Shown piece after piece: positions 43,213-52,274 of a DNA stretch of 64,000 bases. The notes below the pieces were generated by a model that did no database searches, was not told the DNA's origin, and saw only the letters and a list, made by a program, of their open reading frames with translations. The stretch comes from DATARN01 sp963851105. Its GTDB lineage: Bacteria; Actinomycetota; Acidimicrobiia; Acidimicrobiales; Palsa-688. How positions within the stretch are numbered: position 1 is the first letter of the stretch; every line of letters begins with the position of its first letter. The stretch is taken from assembly GCA_963851105.1 (NCBI GenBank), contig CAWKNP010000001.1, forward strand, positions 42,769-106,768, read 5' to 3'. Position numbers and translations under genes: made by a program.

Positions 43213-46200
43213 GTGGCACCCGGTATCGCCTCCAGCCCGATCATCGGCCGGGCCTGGGAGGTGGGCCGCCTCGCCGAACTGGTCGGCTTGGGCGGCGGTC
43301 CCGCGGGCAACGTGCTCCTCGGCGGTGACGCCGGCGTCGGCAAGAGCCGCCTCATCGCCGAGCTGGCGGCAGTTGCTCAGAATGCCGGCTGGCGGGTACT
43401 CGTCGGGCACTGCCTTGACTTCGGCGACAGCGCCCTGCCGTACCTGCCGTTCAGCGAGGCTTTCGGCCGCGTGGCGGGCGAGGATCCGGCCATGGCACGC
43501 GCCCTGGCCGAGACGAGCCCCGCCATCAGCCGACTCCTCCCTGCCCACCGGTTGCTGGCCGACGTTGCCGAGCCCCAGGAGGCCACGGGCCGTGAGGCGC
43601 TTTTCAACGCGGTCCACGGCGCTCTGACCGAACTCGGACGCCAGGTGCCGCTGCTCCTCGTGGTCGAGGATGTGCACTGGGCGGACCAGTCGACCCGTGA
43701 GCTGCTCTCCTTTCTTTTCACCCGGCAGTTCGGCCCCAGCGCCCGGGTGGCGGTGGTCACCTCCTACCGGGCCGACGACCTGCACCGCCGGCACCCACTG
43801 CGGGCGGCCCTCGGCGAATGGTCACGGCTTCCCCGCGTCACCCGCCTCGACCTCGGCCCCTTGAACGAAGCCGACATGCGTCTCCTGATCCGGGCCCTCC
43901 ACCCCGATCCGTTGCCCGAACGCGAGCTCCAGAACATCGTCCGGCGTGCCGAGGGCAACCCTTTTTTTACCGAGGAACTGGTCGCGGCAACCCGAAACGG
44001 CGGCGGCCCGATGCCCACCGAGCTCGCCGATCTGCTCTTGGTGCGCCTCGATCAGCTTGATGACGACAGCCGCCTCGCGGTGCGCGCGGTTTCGGTGCTC
44101 GGCCGCCGGGCCCCCCACGACCTGCTGGCCAAGGGGCTCGACCTCGACGGCGCCGTCCTCGACCGAGCGCTGCGGGGGGCGGTCGAGGCCAACGTCCTCA
44201 TCGCGGTCGGGGCCGACGGGTACGCCTTCCGCCACGCCTTGCTGGCCGAGACGGTCTACGGGGACCTGCTTCCCGGCGAGCGGGCCCGCCTGCATGCCGC
44301 GTTCGCCAAGGTGCTGGCATCGCGCCAGGCCGAGGGCACCGCGGCGGAGCTGGCCCGCCACGCCTTTGAGGCCCACGACCTGGCAACGGCGACCACGGCG
44401 AGCATCACCGCCGGCGACGAGGCCATGGCCGTCGGCGGCCCCGACGAGGCGGCGAGCCATTACGGAACGGCCCTCGAACTGCTCGCCGATCCCGGTGTGG
44501 CGCGCGCCGTCGGCGCGGGAACAGGAGGCGTCGACATCATCGATCTGGCGGTGCGGGCGAGCGCGGCCGCTGCGGCCGCCGGCCATCCCTTCCGTGCTAT
44601 CGCCCTGGTTCAGCACCAACTCGGAGTGCTGCCCGAAACCGCCGCGGACCGGGACCGGGCCCGACTCCTGACCGCTCTGGCCTTCAACGCTCTGTTGGCC
44701 GACAACAAGCTCGACATCCTGGCGTTGACGACCGAGGCCATGCATCTGGTGAAAGGGGAGCCACCGGGCTGGCTGCGTGCCGAGGTCCTGGCGGTGCACG
44801 CTCGGGCCAATGCCGACCGTAACCGCGACGACGAGGCGGTCCGGTGGGCCACCGAGGCCCTGGACATGGCGCACGACCTCAACCTGCCCGACGTGGCCGC
44901 GGGTGCTGCGACCACGCTGGCCCGCCTTGACGAGCGCGCCGGCAACCCGGTGGCATCCGAGTCCGCCCTGATCCAGGCCGTCGAGGTGGCCCGATCGGCC
45001 GGCGAGGCCACCGCCGAGCTTCGCGGCCTCGCCAACCTGGGCGCCATCCACTACGAGCAGGGCCGGCTCGCGGCGGCTCTCGAGCTTCACGTCCGCACCT
45101 GGCAACGGGCGCGGGAGCTGGGCCTGCCCTGGGGCACCTACGGCTTGGATGCCCGCGCCCGCACGGCTCTCGTTGCCAACGTGATGGGGGACTGGGAGGC
45201 GGCCGCGGCGGCGGTCGATTTCAGCGGCGAGTCGCCGCCCGAAATGGCCGAGGCGATGCTGACCGGCGTCGCCATGGAGCTGGCGGCCGGCCGCGGCGAC
45301 ACGTCCGCCCTCGACCTGCTGCCCCGGCTACGCCCATGGTGGCAGCGCGACGGGCTCATTGCCATCATCAGCGGGGGCGGGGCGATCGACCTGATGGGTC
45401 AGCAGGGCGATATCGAGGCAGTCCAAAGGCTCCACGACGACGTGGTCACCACCGTCGCCGAGCTGTGGCAGCTGCCCCAATTCCAAGCCCGGATCCGCCT
45501 CCATACCCTGCTGCTCGGGCAGTACGCCACGGCCGCCGGACACGCCGGCCTGACCGAACGGGAGGACCTGGTGGCGCGGAGCGACGTGCTCGCCGCCGAG
45601 ATCGCCGAGGTCGCCTCGCAGGGTCTGCCCCGGGGCCGCCGCCACGGCCCGGAGAGCCGAGCGTGGCTGGCCCGGGCCCGTGCCGAGAACGCCCGTGTCC
45701 ACTGGCTCGCGGGCATCGACCCCCCTGCCGAGGAGGCGCTAGTGGACGCGTGGCAGGAGGCCACCGGAGCCTTCGAGCAGTTCGGCCATGTCTTCGAGAC
45801 GGCCCGTTCGCGCATCCGGTTGGCTGCTGTGCTCCAAGCCGCCGGCCGTTCCGCGGAGGCGGCCACGGAGATCGCCCGCGCCCGGGCGGTGGCCGAGCGC
45901 CTCGGGGCGGAGCCGCTGCGGAGCGAGCTGCGCGGCCTGGCCGGCGGCGACAAACAAACCGGGGAAAAAGGCGAGCCGGCCTCCTCCCGTCTCTATGAGA
46001 CGCTGACGGCGCGAGAGGATGAGGTGCTGGCCCTGGTGGCCGAGGGGCGCAGCAACCGGGAAATCGCCCTGCAGCTGTTCATCAGCGCGAAAACCGTCAG
46101 CGTCCACGTCTCCAACATCCTGGCCAAGCTGGGCGCCGGGGGGCGAACGGAAGCCGCCGCCATCGCCCGCCGGCGGGGTCTCCTTCCCGCCCAGAACGCA

Positions 46201-46224
46201 GCTCCTGGCCGGTCGGACGGATGA
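43213..46224 (+). CDS. Large AAA-ATPase LuxR-family regulator (LAL type)
   Basis: The protein of about 1003 residues has an N-terminal AAA16 ATPase (SPIIGRAWEVGRLAEL, LLGGDAGVGKSR as Walker A, LLLVVEDVHWAD as Walker B), a long helical TPR-like middle and a C-terminal LuxR helix-turn-helix (LTAREDEVLALVAEGRSNRE, ISAKTVSVHVSNILAKLG). LAL/MalT-like regulators bind an inducer and activate transcription. GTG 43213 is chosen because a CATAAT box lies seven bases upstream and the longer frame only adds the 21-base repeats. The target is not evident. Confidence 0.9.
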   Translation: MAPGIASSPIIGRAWEVGRLAELVGLGGGPAGNVLLGGDAGVGKSRLIAELAAVAQNAGWRVLVGHCLDFGDSALPYLPFSEAFGRVAGEDPAMARALAETSPAISRLLPAHRLLADVAEPQEATGREALFNAVHGALTELGRQVPLLLVVEDVHWADQSTRELLSFLFTRQFGPSARVAVVTSYRADDLHRRHPLRAALGEWSRLPRVTRLDLGPLNEADMRLLIRALHPDPLPERELQNIVRRAEGNPFFTEELVAATRNGGGPMPTELADLLLVRLDQLDDDSRLAVRAVSVLGRRAPHDLLAKGLDLDGAVLDRALRGAVEANVLIAVGADGYAFRHALLAETVYGDLLPGERARLHAAFAKVLASRQAEGTAAELARHAFEAHDLATATTASITAGDEAMAVGGPDEAASHYGTALELLADPGVARAVGAGTGGVDIIDLAVRASAAAAAAGHPFRAIALVQHQLGVLPETAADRDRARLLTALAFNALLADNKLDILALTTEAMHLVKGEPPGWLRAEVLAVHARANADRNRDDEAVRWATEALDMAHDLNLPDVAAGAATTLARLDERAGNPVASESALIQAVEVARSAGEATAELRGLANLGAIHYEQGRLAAALELHVRTWQRARELGLPWGTYGLDARARTALVANVMGDWEAAAAAVDFSGESPPEMAEAMLTGVAMELAAGRGDTSALDLLPRLRPWWQRDGLIAIISGGGAIDLMGQQGDIEAVQRLHDDVVTTVAELWQLPQFQARIRLHTLLLGQYATAAGHAGLTEREDLVARSDVLAAEIAEVASQGLPRGRRHGPESRAWLARARAENARVHWLAGIDPPAEEALVDAWQEATGAFEQFGHVFETARSRIRLAAVLQAAGRSAEAATEIARARAVAERLGAEPLRSELRGLAGGDKQTGEKGEPASSRLYETLTAREDEVLALVAEGRSNREIALQLFISAKTVSVHVSNILAKLGAGGRTEAAAIARRRGLLPAQNAAPGRSDG

Positions 46225-46410
46225 AGTGGCCTTCACCGATCCGCCTCGAGGCGCCTGACACGACACCTACCTCGCGGGCGTAACCGCCGGTGGCGAGGCA
46301 ACGTAACGCGGCTGACCGGTCGCGCTCGTGAAATCCGTTGGCGTTCTAACATGGATTCCGGGGTCACTGGACCGACCGTATGGCCGAGACCCGAGGACAC
46401 GGGAGGCCCG

Positions 46411-47157
46411 ATGCCGAGAGAGGCGCTGCTTGCCAGGACGTTCGTAGAGTTGGCCGACACGCTGGTGGCCGACTTCGATGTGGTGGATCTGCTTACTTTG
46501 GTCGCGGATCGCTGCGTCGACGTGCTCGATGTCGCGGCGGCCGGTTTGATGCTGGCGGCCCCCGAAGGGGACCTTCGGGTGATGGCCTCCTCAAGCGAGG
46601 CCATGCGGATGTTGGAGCTGTTCGAGCTGCAGTCGCGGGAAGGCCCGTGCCTGGACTGCTACCGCAGCGGGCAGCCGGTCGTGAACCAGGACTTGGCCAC
46701 CGTAAACGGCCGCTGGCCCCGATTCGCGCTCGAAGCCCTCGCCGCCGGGTTCCACTCGGTGCACGCGCTGCCCATGCGGCTGCGAGGTGTCGTCATCGGC
46801 GCCCTCAACCTGTTCCACCTCGAAGTGGGCGAGATGCGCGAAGCCGACGTCGACGCCGCCCAGGCCCTCGCCGACGTGGCCACCATCGCCATCCTCCAGC
46901 ATCGCGCCACCCATGAGGCCCAAGTCTTGAACGACCAGCTGAGCCACGCCCTCAACAGCCGCATCGTGATCGAGCAGGCCAAAGGTATGGTCGCGGAGCG
47001 CGCGAATTTGAACATGGAACAGGCGTTCATCACCTTGCGAGATCATGCCCGCCGAAACAACCTTCGCCTGGTCGACGTCGCCCACGGCGTCATCGACGGG
47101 ACGCTCGACCCCTCCACCCTTGACCCTCGACCGACAACGGCGCCCTTACCAGGGTGA
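46411..47157 (+). CDS. GAF-ANTAR regulator
   Basis: The 248-residue protein has a GAF domain (REALLARTFVELADTLVADF, then SREGPCLDCYRSGQPV) and a C-terminal ANTAR domain (RIVIEQAKGMVAERANLNME, FITLRDHARRNNLRLVDVA). ANTAR domains bind paired RNA hairpins and act as antiterminators. ATG 46411 has GGGAGG nearby and gives the family start; the frame is open further upstream to 46351. The target RNAs are unknown. Confidence 0.9.
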   Translation: MPREALLARTFVELADTLVADFDVVDLLTLVADRCVDVLDVAAAGLMLAAPEGDLRVMASSSEAMRMLELFELQSREGPCLDCYRSGQPVVNQDLATVNGRWPRFALEALAAGFHSVHALPMRLRGVVIGALNLFHLEVGEMREADVDAAQALADVATIAILQHRATHEAQVLNDQLSHALNSRIVIEQAKGMVAERANLNMEQAFITLRDHARRNNLRLVDVAHGVIDGTLDPSTLDPRPTTAPLPG

Positions 47158-47165
47158 GGGCGCCG
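47138..47165 (+). terminator. Hairpin overlapping the ANTAR gene stop
   Basis: CGGCGCCCT (47138-47146) pairs with AGGGCGCCG (47157-47165) around a ten-base loop containing the stop codon. It fits a terminator without a U-tract, or an ANTAR-related RNA element. Confidence 0.55.
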
Positions 47166-47284
47166 TGGACTGGGTCCCGGGGGACCTACTTGGACTCTTG
47201 TACCAGGAGCATCATTCTGGCCGGAGTCGCTCGCCCTCAAGAGCGGCCCTGACTCAGCGCTGGCGGTGAGCGTCGAGTATTGGA

Positions 47285-47580
47285 CCGTGAACGGTTCGGG
47301 CTTGCCGGGTAGCCGGTTGTGTTCAAGGGCGGGGGTCGGGGGCGGGGGTGGGTGGTGGATGAGGCCCGACCGTGAACGGTTTGGGCTTGCCGGGTAGCCG
47401 GTTGTGTTCAAGGGCGGGGGCGGGGGCGGGGGAGGGTGGTGGATGAGGCCCGACCGTGAACGGTTTGGGCTTGCCGGGTAGCCGGTTGTGTTCAAGGGCG
47501 GGGGTCGGGGGCGGGGGAGGGTGGTGGATGAGGCCCGACCGTGAACGGTTTGGGCTTGCCGGGTAGCCAGTTGTGTTCAC
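47285..47580 (+). repeat. Four tandem 84-85-base repeats with G-quadruplex-prone runs
   Basis: Units start at 47285, 47370, 47454 and 47539 (the last is partial), each opening CCGTGAACGG and containing CTTGCCGGGTAGCC, TGTGTTCA and then long runs of G separated by single bases. TGAAC and GTTCA arms in each unit form an inverted repeat. The 84/85 period breaks any reading frame, so it is not coding. Upstream of the CsoR unit. Confidence 0.9.
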
Positions 47581-47658
47581 GGATGGGGGCGGTGGCGGCG
47601 GTGAGGCGGCGGAGGCGAGGCGGTGGAGGGTCAGCGTCTCTACGCGCCGCCCGATCCC

Positions 47659-47820
47659 ATGGCCATGATCCCCTGTGCCCGGTGCGGCAAACCGATCCCG
47701 AGCGGGCGGAGCGGGGACCGCGACGCTGGTACTGCGGCGTCACCTGCCGGACCGGCTCCTACGCGGCCCGGCGGCGCGCGACACGCTGGCGTCCCAAGCC
47801 GCCATCGGCGTCCCGCTCAC
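47659..47820 (+). pseudogene. Remnant of a small zinc-ribbon protein
   Basis: One frame from 47659 encodes MAMIPCARCGKPIPSGR; another from about 47705 encodes PRRWYCGVTCRTGSYAARRRA. Together they form a CxxC...CxxxC zinc-ribbon protein typical of actinobacterial small proteins. The frames differ by one base, so an indel lies near 47700-47720. No stop fits the second frame before csoR. Confidence 0.5.
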
Positions 47821-47870
47821 GCAATTACCTACCTGCCAGCCGTGAGGATGACCGGCAACGGGATGAAACT

Positions 47871-47891
47871 AATACCCTGAGGGGGTATACA
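47871..47891. promoter_or_regulatory. CsoR-type operator overlapping a -10 box
   Basis: ATACCC-TGA-GGGGGTAT (47872-47889) is the G-rich-core palindrome expected for CsoR-family sites. TATACA (47886-47891) could be the -10 box of the operon, so binding would block it. It lies 28 bases upstream of csoR. Confidence 0.65.
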
Positions 47892-47918
47892 GGTTCGAGC
47901 TCGACCGGGGAGGGTGAT

Positions 47919-48200
47919 GTGCGCGGGTACACCGACGACAAAGACGCCGTGCTGAAGAGGCTGCGCCGGATCGAGGGACAGGTTCGGGGTTTGCAGCGCA
48001 TGGTCGACGAGGACACCTACTGCATCGACATCTTGACCCAGGTGTCGGCAGTCACCAAGGCGCTCGAGGCGGTCGCATTGGAGCTATTGGACGGCCATCT
48101 CGGGCATTGCGTCCGCCAGGCGATCGCCGACGGAGGCGACGAGGCCGACGCCAAGCTGGCCGAGGCCAGCGCCGCTATCGCCCGACTCGTACGATCGTGA
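47919..48200 (+). CDS. csoR: CsoR-family metal-sensing repressor
   Basis: The 93-residue protein has the CsoR fold (KRLRRIEGQVRGLQRMVDED) and the C35-H60-C64 triad (YCIDILTQ and LLDGHLGHC) that binds Cu(I) in CsoR. Cu sensing is thus likely, though some relatives with the same triad sense other signals. GTG 47919 has GGGGAGGG five bases upstream, and the frame upstream is only the zinc-ribbon remnant. It overlaps the permease gene by four bases (GTGA) and probably autoregulates. Confidence 0.9.
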   Translation: MRGYTDDKDAVLKRLRRIEGQVRGLQRMVDEDTYCIDILTQVSAVTKALEAVALELLDGHLGHCVRQAIADGGDEADAKLAEASAAIARLVRS

Positions 48201-49777
48201 CCGCGATCCTGGCTGCCAGCGTTGTCACCTGGACGGGGCGCAGCCTGCGTGAAGGATTCTTCATGTTCTGGGAGACCCTGTGGCCGTTGGTGGTCGGCTT
48301 CGCCCTGTCGGGCGCGGTGCAGGCCTTCGTCCCCAAAGAGCAGATGGAACGAGTGATGGGGGACCATCGCCCTGCCTCGGTTGCTCGCGCCAGCGGTCTG
48401 GGCATGATGTCGTCGTCGTGCTCCTATGCCGCCACGGCCATGGCCAAGTCACTTTTCCAAAAAGGGGCGGACTTCGTCACGGCCATGGTGTTCATGTTCG
48501 CCTCCACCAATCTGGTCATCGAACTCGGCATCGTGCTCGTCATTTTGATGGGTTGGCAGTTCGCGGCCGCCGAGTTCATCGGCGGTCCGATCATGATCAT
48601 GCTCCTGGCCCTTCTGGGCGGGATCGTGCTGCGCCGCCGGCTGACCGACCCCGCCCGCGAACGCCTCCGACGCCCGCAGATGGGCGCCGGACACGACCAC
48701 CTGGCCATGGTCGCGGTTAGCGAAGCACGCCAAGGCGACCTCGAAGCCCAGCCGTGGTCGCAGAAACTCCGCTCCAAGAGCGCGTGGGCCGACGCCGCCA
48801 GCTACGCCATGGCCGACCTGACCATGCTCCGAAAAGAGCTGGTAGTCGGCTACGTGGTGGCCGGCTTCCTGACCGTCCTGGTCCCCAACCACGTGTGGAA
48901 CGCCGTGTTCATCCACGGCCACGGCATCTGGACCTCGGTCGAGAACATCCTCGTAGGACCGTTCATCGCCCTGATCAGTTTTGTGTGCTCGGTCGGCAAT
49001 GTCCCCCTGGCGGCCGCCTTGTGGAACGGCGGGATCAGCTTCGGCGGCGTGATCAGCTTCGTCTTCGCCGACCTCATCACCTTCCCGCTGCTGCTCATCT
49101 ACCGCAAGTACTACGGAAGCGCCTTGACACTGCGTCTCGTCGCGTTGTTCTGGGCCGTCATGGCCGCGGCCGGCCTGATCGTCGAAGGCCTCTTCTCCGT
49201 GACGGGACTCCTACCGAGCCACCCCCGCTCGGCGACGATCGTGGCCACCCGCTTCCAGTGGAACTACACCACCTTCCTCAACGTCGCGTTCCTGGCCGTC
49301 CTCGCCCTGCTGTACTGGCTGTACCGCAACCGGGACCGCCTCGGCGGCGGCATCGGCTACGCCCTCGACCCGGTCTGCGGGATGCAAGTCCGCACCGCCG
49401 ACGCCCCCGCCCAGTCGTTGTACGACGGCCAGCGGTTCTGGTTCTGCTCCGATCATTGCCGGGACCGCTTCGACCCCGACCCCGTCCGCCACAACCATCC
49501 CCACCGCTCGGCGGACGTGGAAGAGGTCGGCGACACCAGAGACCCGGTTTGCGGCATGACCGTCGATGCCGGGTCGGCCCGCGAAAGCCGCAGCCACGAC
49601 GACCGAACCTATTTGTTCTGCGGGAAGGGCTGCGCCGAGTCTTTCGATACCGACCCGGCCCGCTACTCGACCGGCCCCGAGGCTTCAGCTGAAATCGACT
49701 TCGATCGCCCTGACCTGCCCGTGCGCCGACACCCTTCCCGGCGGCGCCGAAGGCTCATCGGCCCGTGGTGGCCGTAG
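48197..49777 (+). CDS. Metal-linked permease with two C-terminal YHS domains
   Basis: The 526-residue protein has eight or so membrane helices of the PF03773-type permease (MFWETLWPLVVGFALSGAVQAF, MMSSSCSYAATAMAKSLF, CSVGNVPLAAALWNGGISFG) and two YHS-type metal-binding domains (DPVCGMQV..FCSDHC at about 394-430, DPVCGMTV..FCGKGC at about 450-485). YHS domains bind copper or other metals. The CsoR link suggests copper or another thiophilic metal. The C-terminus is basic (RRHPSRRRRR). The GTG start overlaps csoR. Confidence 0.85.
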   Translation: MTAILAASVVTWTGRSLREGFFMFWETLWPLVVGFALSGAVQAFVPKEQMERVMGDHRPASVARASGLGMMSSSCSYAATAMAKSLFQKGADFVTAMVFMFASTNLVIELGIVLVILMGWQFAAAEFIGGPIMIMLLALLGGIVLRRRLTDPARERLRRPQMGAGHDHLAMVAVSEARQGDLEAQPWSQKLRSKSAWADAASYAMADLTMLRKELVVGYVVAGFLTVLVPNHVWNAVFIHGHGIWTSVENILVGPFIALISFVCSVGNVPLAAALWNGGISFGGVISFVFADLITFPLLLIYRKYYGSALTLRLVALFWAVMAAAGLIVEGLFSVTGLLPSHPRSATIVATRFQWNYTTFLNVAFLAVLALLYWLYRNRDRLGGGIGYALDPVCGMQVRTADAPAQSLYDGQRFWFCSDHCRDRFDPDPVRHNHPHRSADVEEVGDTRDPVCGMTVDAGSARESRSHDDRTYLFCGKGCAESFDTDPARYSTGPEASAEIDFDRPDLPVRRHPSRRRRRLIGPWWP

Positions 49778-49813
49778 GAATCCCTACACCTGGGTTCATT
49801 GCGTTCCGACAAC

Positions 49814-51193
49814 ATGAGGACAATGGCCTCGTCCGGCTTCCCGCCGAGTGCACTCGACCGCGTCGCCGCCGGCGATATCGAGCAGAGACCAGGCCGAGTC
49901 CTCATCATCGAGGACGACGTAACGACGCGCCTGCTGGAGACGATTTCGTTGCAACGCGCGGGCTGGGCGGTCTCCGAAGCGTGCAGCGGCCGCGAAGGTG
50001 TCGCGGTGGCGATCGAGACACGGCCTGAGGTCATCATCTGTGACCGCCGGCTGCCGGACGTCGACGGTGTCGACGTCATCAGGGCGCTCGCCGATGACCC
50101 GGCCACCGCAGCGATCCCGGTTGTGATGGTCACCGGGATGGGCGAGACGGACGATGTCGTCGCCGGCATCGACGCCGGAGCCCACGACTACCTGGTGAAG
50201 CCGTTCAAGATGATCGAGTTGGAGGTCCGTTGCCGGGCCGCGTTGCGCGTGAGCCGCCAATTTCGCCTTCTCGTGCACTCCGAGTACGAGTTGCGCCTCT
50301 TGAGCGAACGCAGACGAGCTGACGAGGCGCGCTTGCAATTGGCGGCCATCGTCGAGTCCTCCGACGATGCCATCTTCAGCAAGACCCTCGACGGCATCAT
50401 TCTCACCTGGAACACCGCTGCCCAGAATCTCTACGGATACACCGCAGAGGAGATCGTCGGGAAGTCGGTGTCGCTGCTGGTCCCGCCCGATCGCCCCCAG
50501 GAGGTGGCCGACATCCTGGCCAAGATTTGTCGAGGCGAGGCGGTCGAGCACTTCGAGTCGGTGCGGGTCCATCGCGACGGCCATCTGGTGCCGGTGTCGT
50601 TGACGATCTCACCGGTCCGGGACGCGTCGGGCCACGTTGCCGTCGCCTCCAGCATTGCCCGCGACTTCACCGACCGCCACCGTCAGCGACATCTCGAGCG
50701 AATGGCACACCGCGATGCCCTCACCGGGCTGGGCAACCGGTTGGCGATGGACGAGGACATGCCAGGCATCCAAGACCGCTTCGATCGCTACCGACACGGG
50801 TTCTGCATCGCCATGCTTGACATCGACCACTTCAAGAGCTTCAACGACAACTCCGGCCACCAAGCCGGTGATCGCATCCTCGCCGACGTCGGTTGCGCCA
50901 TCGCCTGCGAGATCCGGCCGGGGGATCTCGCATACCGCTACGGCGGCGACGAGTTCCTCATCGTCTATCCCAATCAGACCGCCGCCACGACGTCGATCGC
51001 GGTGCAACGGCTCCGACATCAGGTCGAGAAAATGGCTTCTCATACCGACCTCTCTGTCCCGGTCACGTTGAGTGCGGGCATCGCGCAAGCCTGGGAGGGC
51101 GACCGCTACGACGCCATCGTCGAGCGCGCCGATCGAGCCCTCTACCAGGCCAAGCATGACGGCCGGAACCAGGTCTGCCTCGAGATGCGCTAG
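49814..51193 (+). CDS. REC-PAS-GGDEF diguanylate cyclase
   Basis: The protein of about 459 residues has a receiver (VLIIEDDVTTR, phospho-Asp in IICDRRLPDVDG, KPFKM), a PAS domain (SSDDAIFSKTLDGIILTWN, then ARDFTDRHRQRH) and a GGDEF domain with an intact YGGDEF active site and AHRDALTGLGNR. It should make cyclic di-GMP in response to phosphorylation. No EAL domain. The start could be ATG 49814, ATG 49823 or TTG 49799; none has a strong ribosome binding site. It ends four bases into the opposite gene. Confidence 0.9.
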   Translation: MRTMASSGFPPSALDRVAAGDIEQRPGRVLIIEDDVTTRLLETISLQRAGWAVSEACSGREGVAVAIETRPEVIICDRRLPDVDGVDVIRALADDPATAAIPVVMVTGMGETDDVVAGIDAGAHDYLVKPFKMIELEVRCRAALRVSRQFRLLVHSEYELRLLSERRRADEARLQLAAIVESSDDAIFSKTLDGIILTWNTAAQNLYGYTAEEIVGKSVSLLVPPDRPQEVADILAKICRGEAVEHFESVRVHRDGHLVPVSLTISPVRDASGHVAVASSIARDFTDRHRQRHLERMAHRDALTGLGNRLAMDEDMPGIQDRFDRYRHGFCIAMLDIDHFKSFNDNSGHQAGDRILADVGCAIACEIRPGDLAYRYGGDEFLIVYPNQTAATTSIAVQRLRHQVEKMASHTDLSVPVTLSAGIAQAWEGDRYDAIVERADRALYQAKHDGRNQVCLEMR

Positions 51194-51696
51194 GTATCCC
51201 TATCGGTCGCTACCGGGTGGTCGATGGGCAACTCGAACCACACCGACTTGCCGTGCGCTCCTCGATCCTCGAGGCCGAAGCGCGATGCCAATGTGGAGAT
51301 CAGCATCAACCCGCGACCGGATGACGCGCTCGGGGCGACTCGCCGGGGTGGGTTGGCGACCAGATCCCGGAACGCTTCGGTGATCGCCGCCCCGTCGCGC
51401 ACCTCGACGCGGACTGAGTCTTCGATGGTGACCACCACCTCAAAGGTGGTGGCGGCGTGGCGGATGACGTTGGAGACCAACTCGCTGACCAACAATGCCG
51501 CCAGGGCACCGTCTACAGCCACCTCGCGCAACGCATCGAAAACGAAGCGACGGGCAACCGCGGTGTTTCTGGCTTCAGCGTCAAGGATGATCGACGGCAC
51601 GGACTCCACCAATCCATTCCGGGCGAACCCATTGACCGTTCCCGCAACGGCCGTTGCCGAAACGGTGGTTTCGGCTGGTGCGGTGCGGGGAATCAT
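51190..51696 (-). CDS. RsbW/SpoIIAB-like ATPase (anti-sigma type)
   Basis: The 168-residue protein is a GHKL ATPase of the HATPase_c_2 class: N-box ALLVSELVSNVIRHA, IEDSVRVEVRDGA, G-box SSGRGLMLISTLA and a SVWFELP end. Such proteins are serine kinases controlling sigma factors via anti-sigma antagonists; others act in phosphorelays. Residues before about 32 are outside the domain, so the start may be GTG 51600 instead of 51696. No partner antagonist is visible here. Confidence 0.85.
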   Translation of the reverse strand: MIPRTAPAETTVSATAVAGTVNGFARNGLVESVPSIILDAEARNTAVARRFVFDALREVAVDGALAALLVSELVSNVIRHAATTFEVVVTIEDSVRVEVRDGAAITEAFRDLVANPPRRVAPSASSGRGLMLISTLASRFGLEDRGAHGKSVWFELPIDHPVATDRDT

Positions 51697-51702
51697 CCGG
51701 CC

Positions 51703-52056
51703 ATGCCGCCGCCTGGTTCCGCCGAGGTCCTAGCGGCCCTCGACGATGTCGTCGACTCCCTCGAGCAAGCCTGCGCCGAAGGAGAACTTGCCGCCGAGCA
51801 GGCCCGCGAGGTGCGCCGTCGCAGCGCTCAAGGGCTGCCACTTCGCGAGGTTCTCGTTGACGACGGCCAAGTCCCTCTAGTCCGCCAGGTTGCCGCGGTG
51901 TTGCACCACCTCGGGGCGGCCAGCAGCCGCCTGCGACGCTCCCAGGCCCGGGCCTTGCACGCCGAAGGGTTAACGACCGAACGCATAGCCGCACTGTTCG
52001 GCGTCACACGACAGCGGATCACGACGCTCCTGCGCAACGGCCACGGAGGCGGGTAG
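51703..52056 (+). CDS. Small helix-turn-helix protein
   Basis: The 117-residue protein ends in a helix-turn-helix (LHAEGLTTERIAALFGVTRQRITTLLRN) of a resolvase/sigma-like type, following a helical N-terminal part. Likely a DNA-binding regulator. Its ATG is only six bases from the ATG used by the divergent RsbW-like gene, so one or both starts must be further inside or the promoters overlap the coding regions. Confidence 0.7.
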   Translation: MPPPGSAEVLAALDDVVDSLEQACAEGELAAEQAREVRRRSAQGLPLREVLVDDGQVPLVRQVAAVLHHLGAASSRLRRSQARALHAEGLTTERIAALFGVTRQRITTLLRNGHGGG

Positions 52057-52274
52057 CGCCGAGCGGCCGGGCCGCCGGAGTGGATGGACTTTGTGTCGAT
52101 CCGGAAGTCGGTGCGCTCATCATCGGCTCACAAGATCCAGGTGTAGGTGACGCCCTCTCGCGGTCTTCTGGTACAAAGATGCCGCTGAGGTACAGTGACC
52201 GGAGACGATTCCTTCCCTTCACTTTCCGGCCGTCTACGACGCCGAAGTTCGTCCGCCATAAGAGGAATGATCGA

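Noticed and set aside
47285..47580. Possible CRISPR array
   Set aside because: Units are directly tandem, with no unique spacers and no cas genes.
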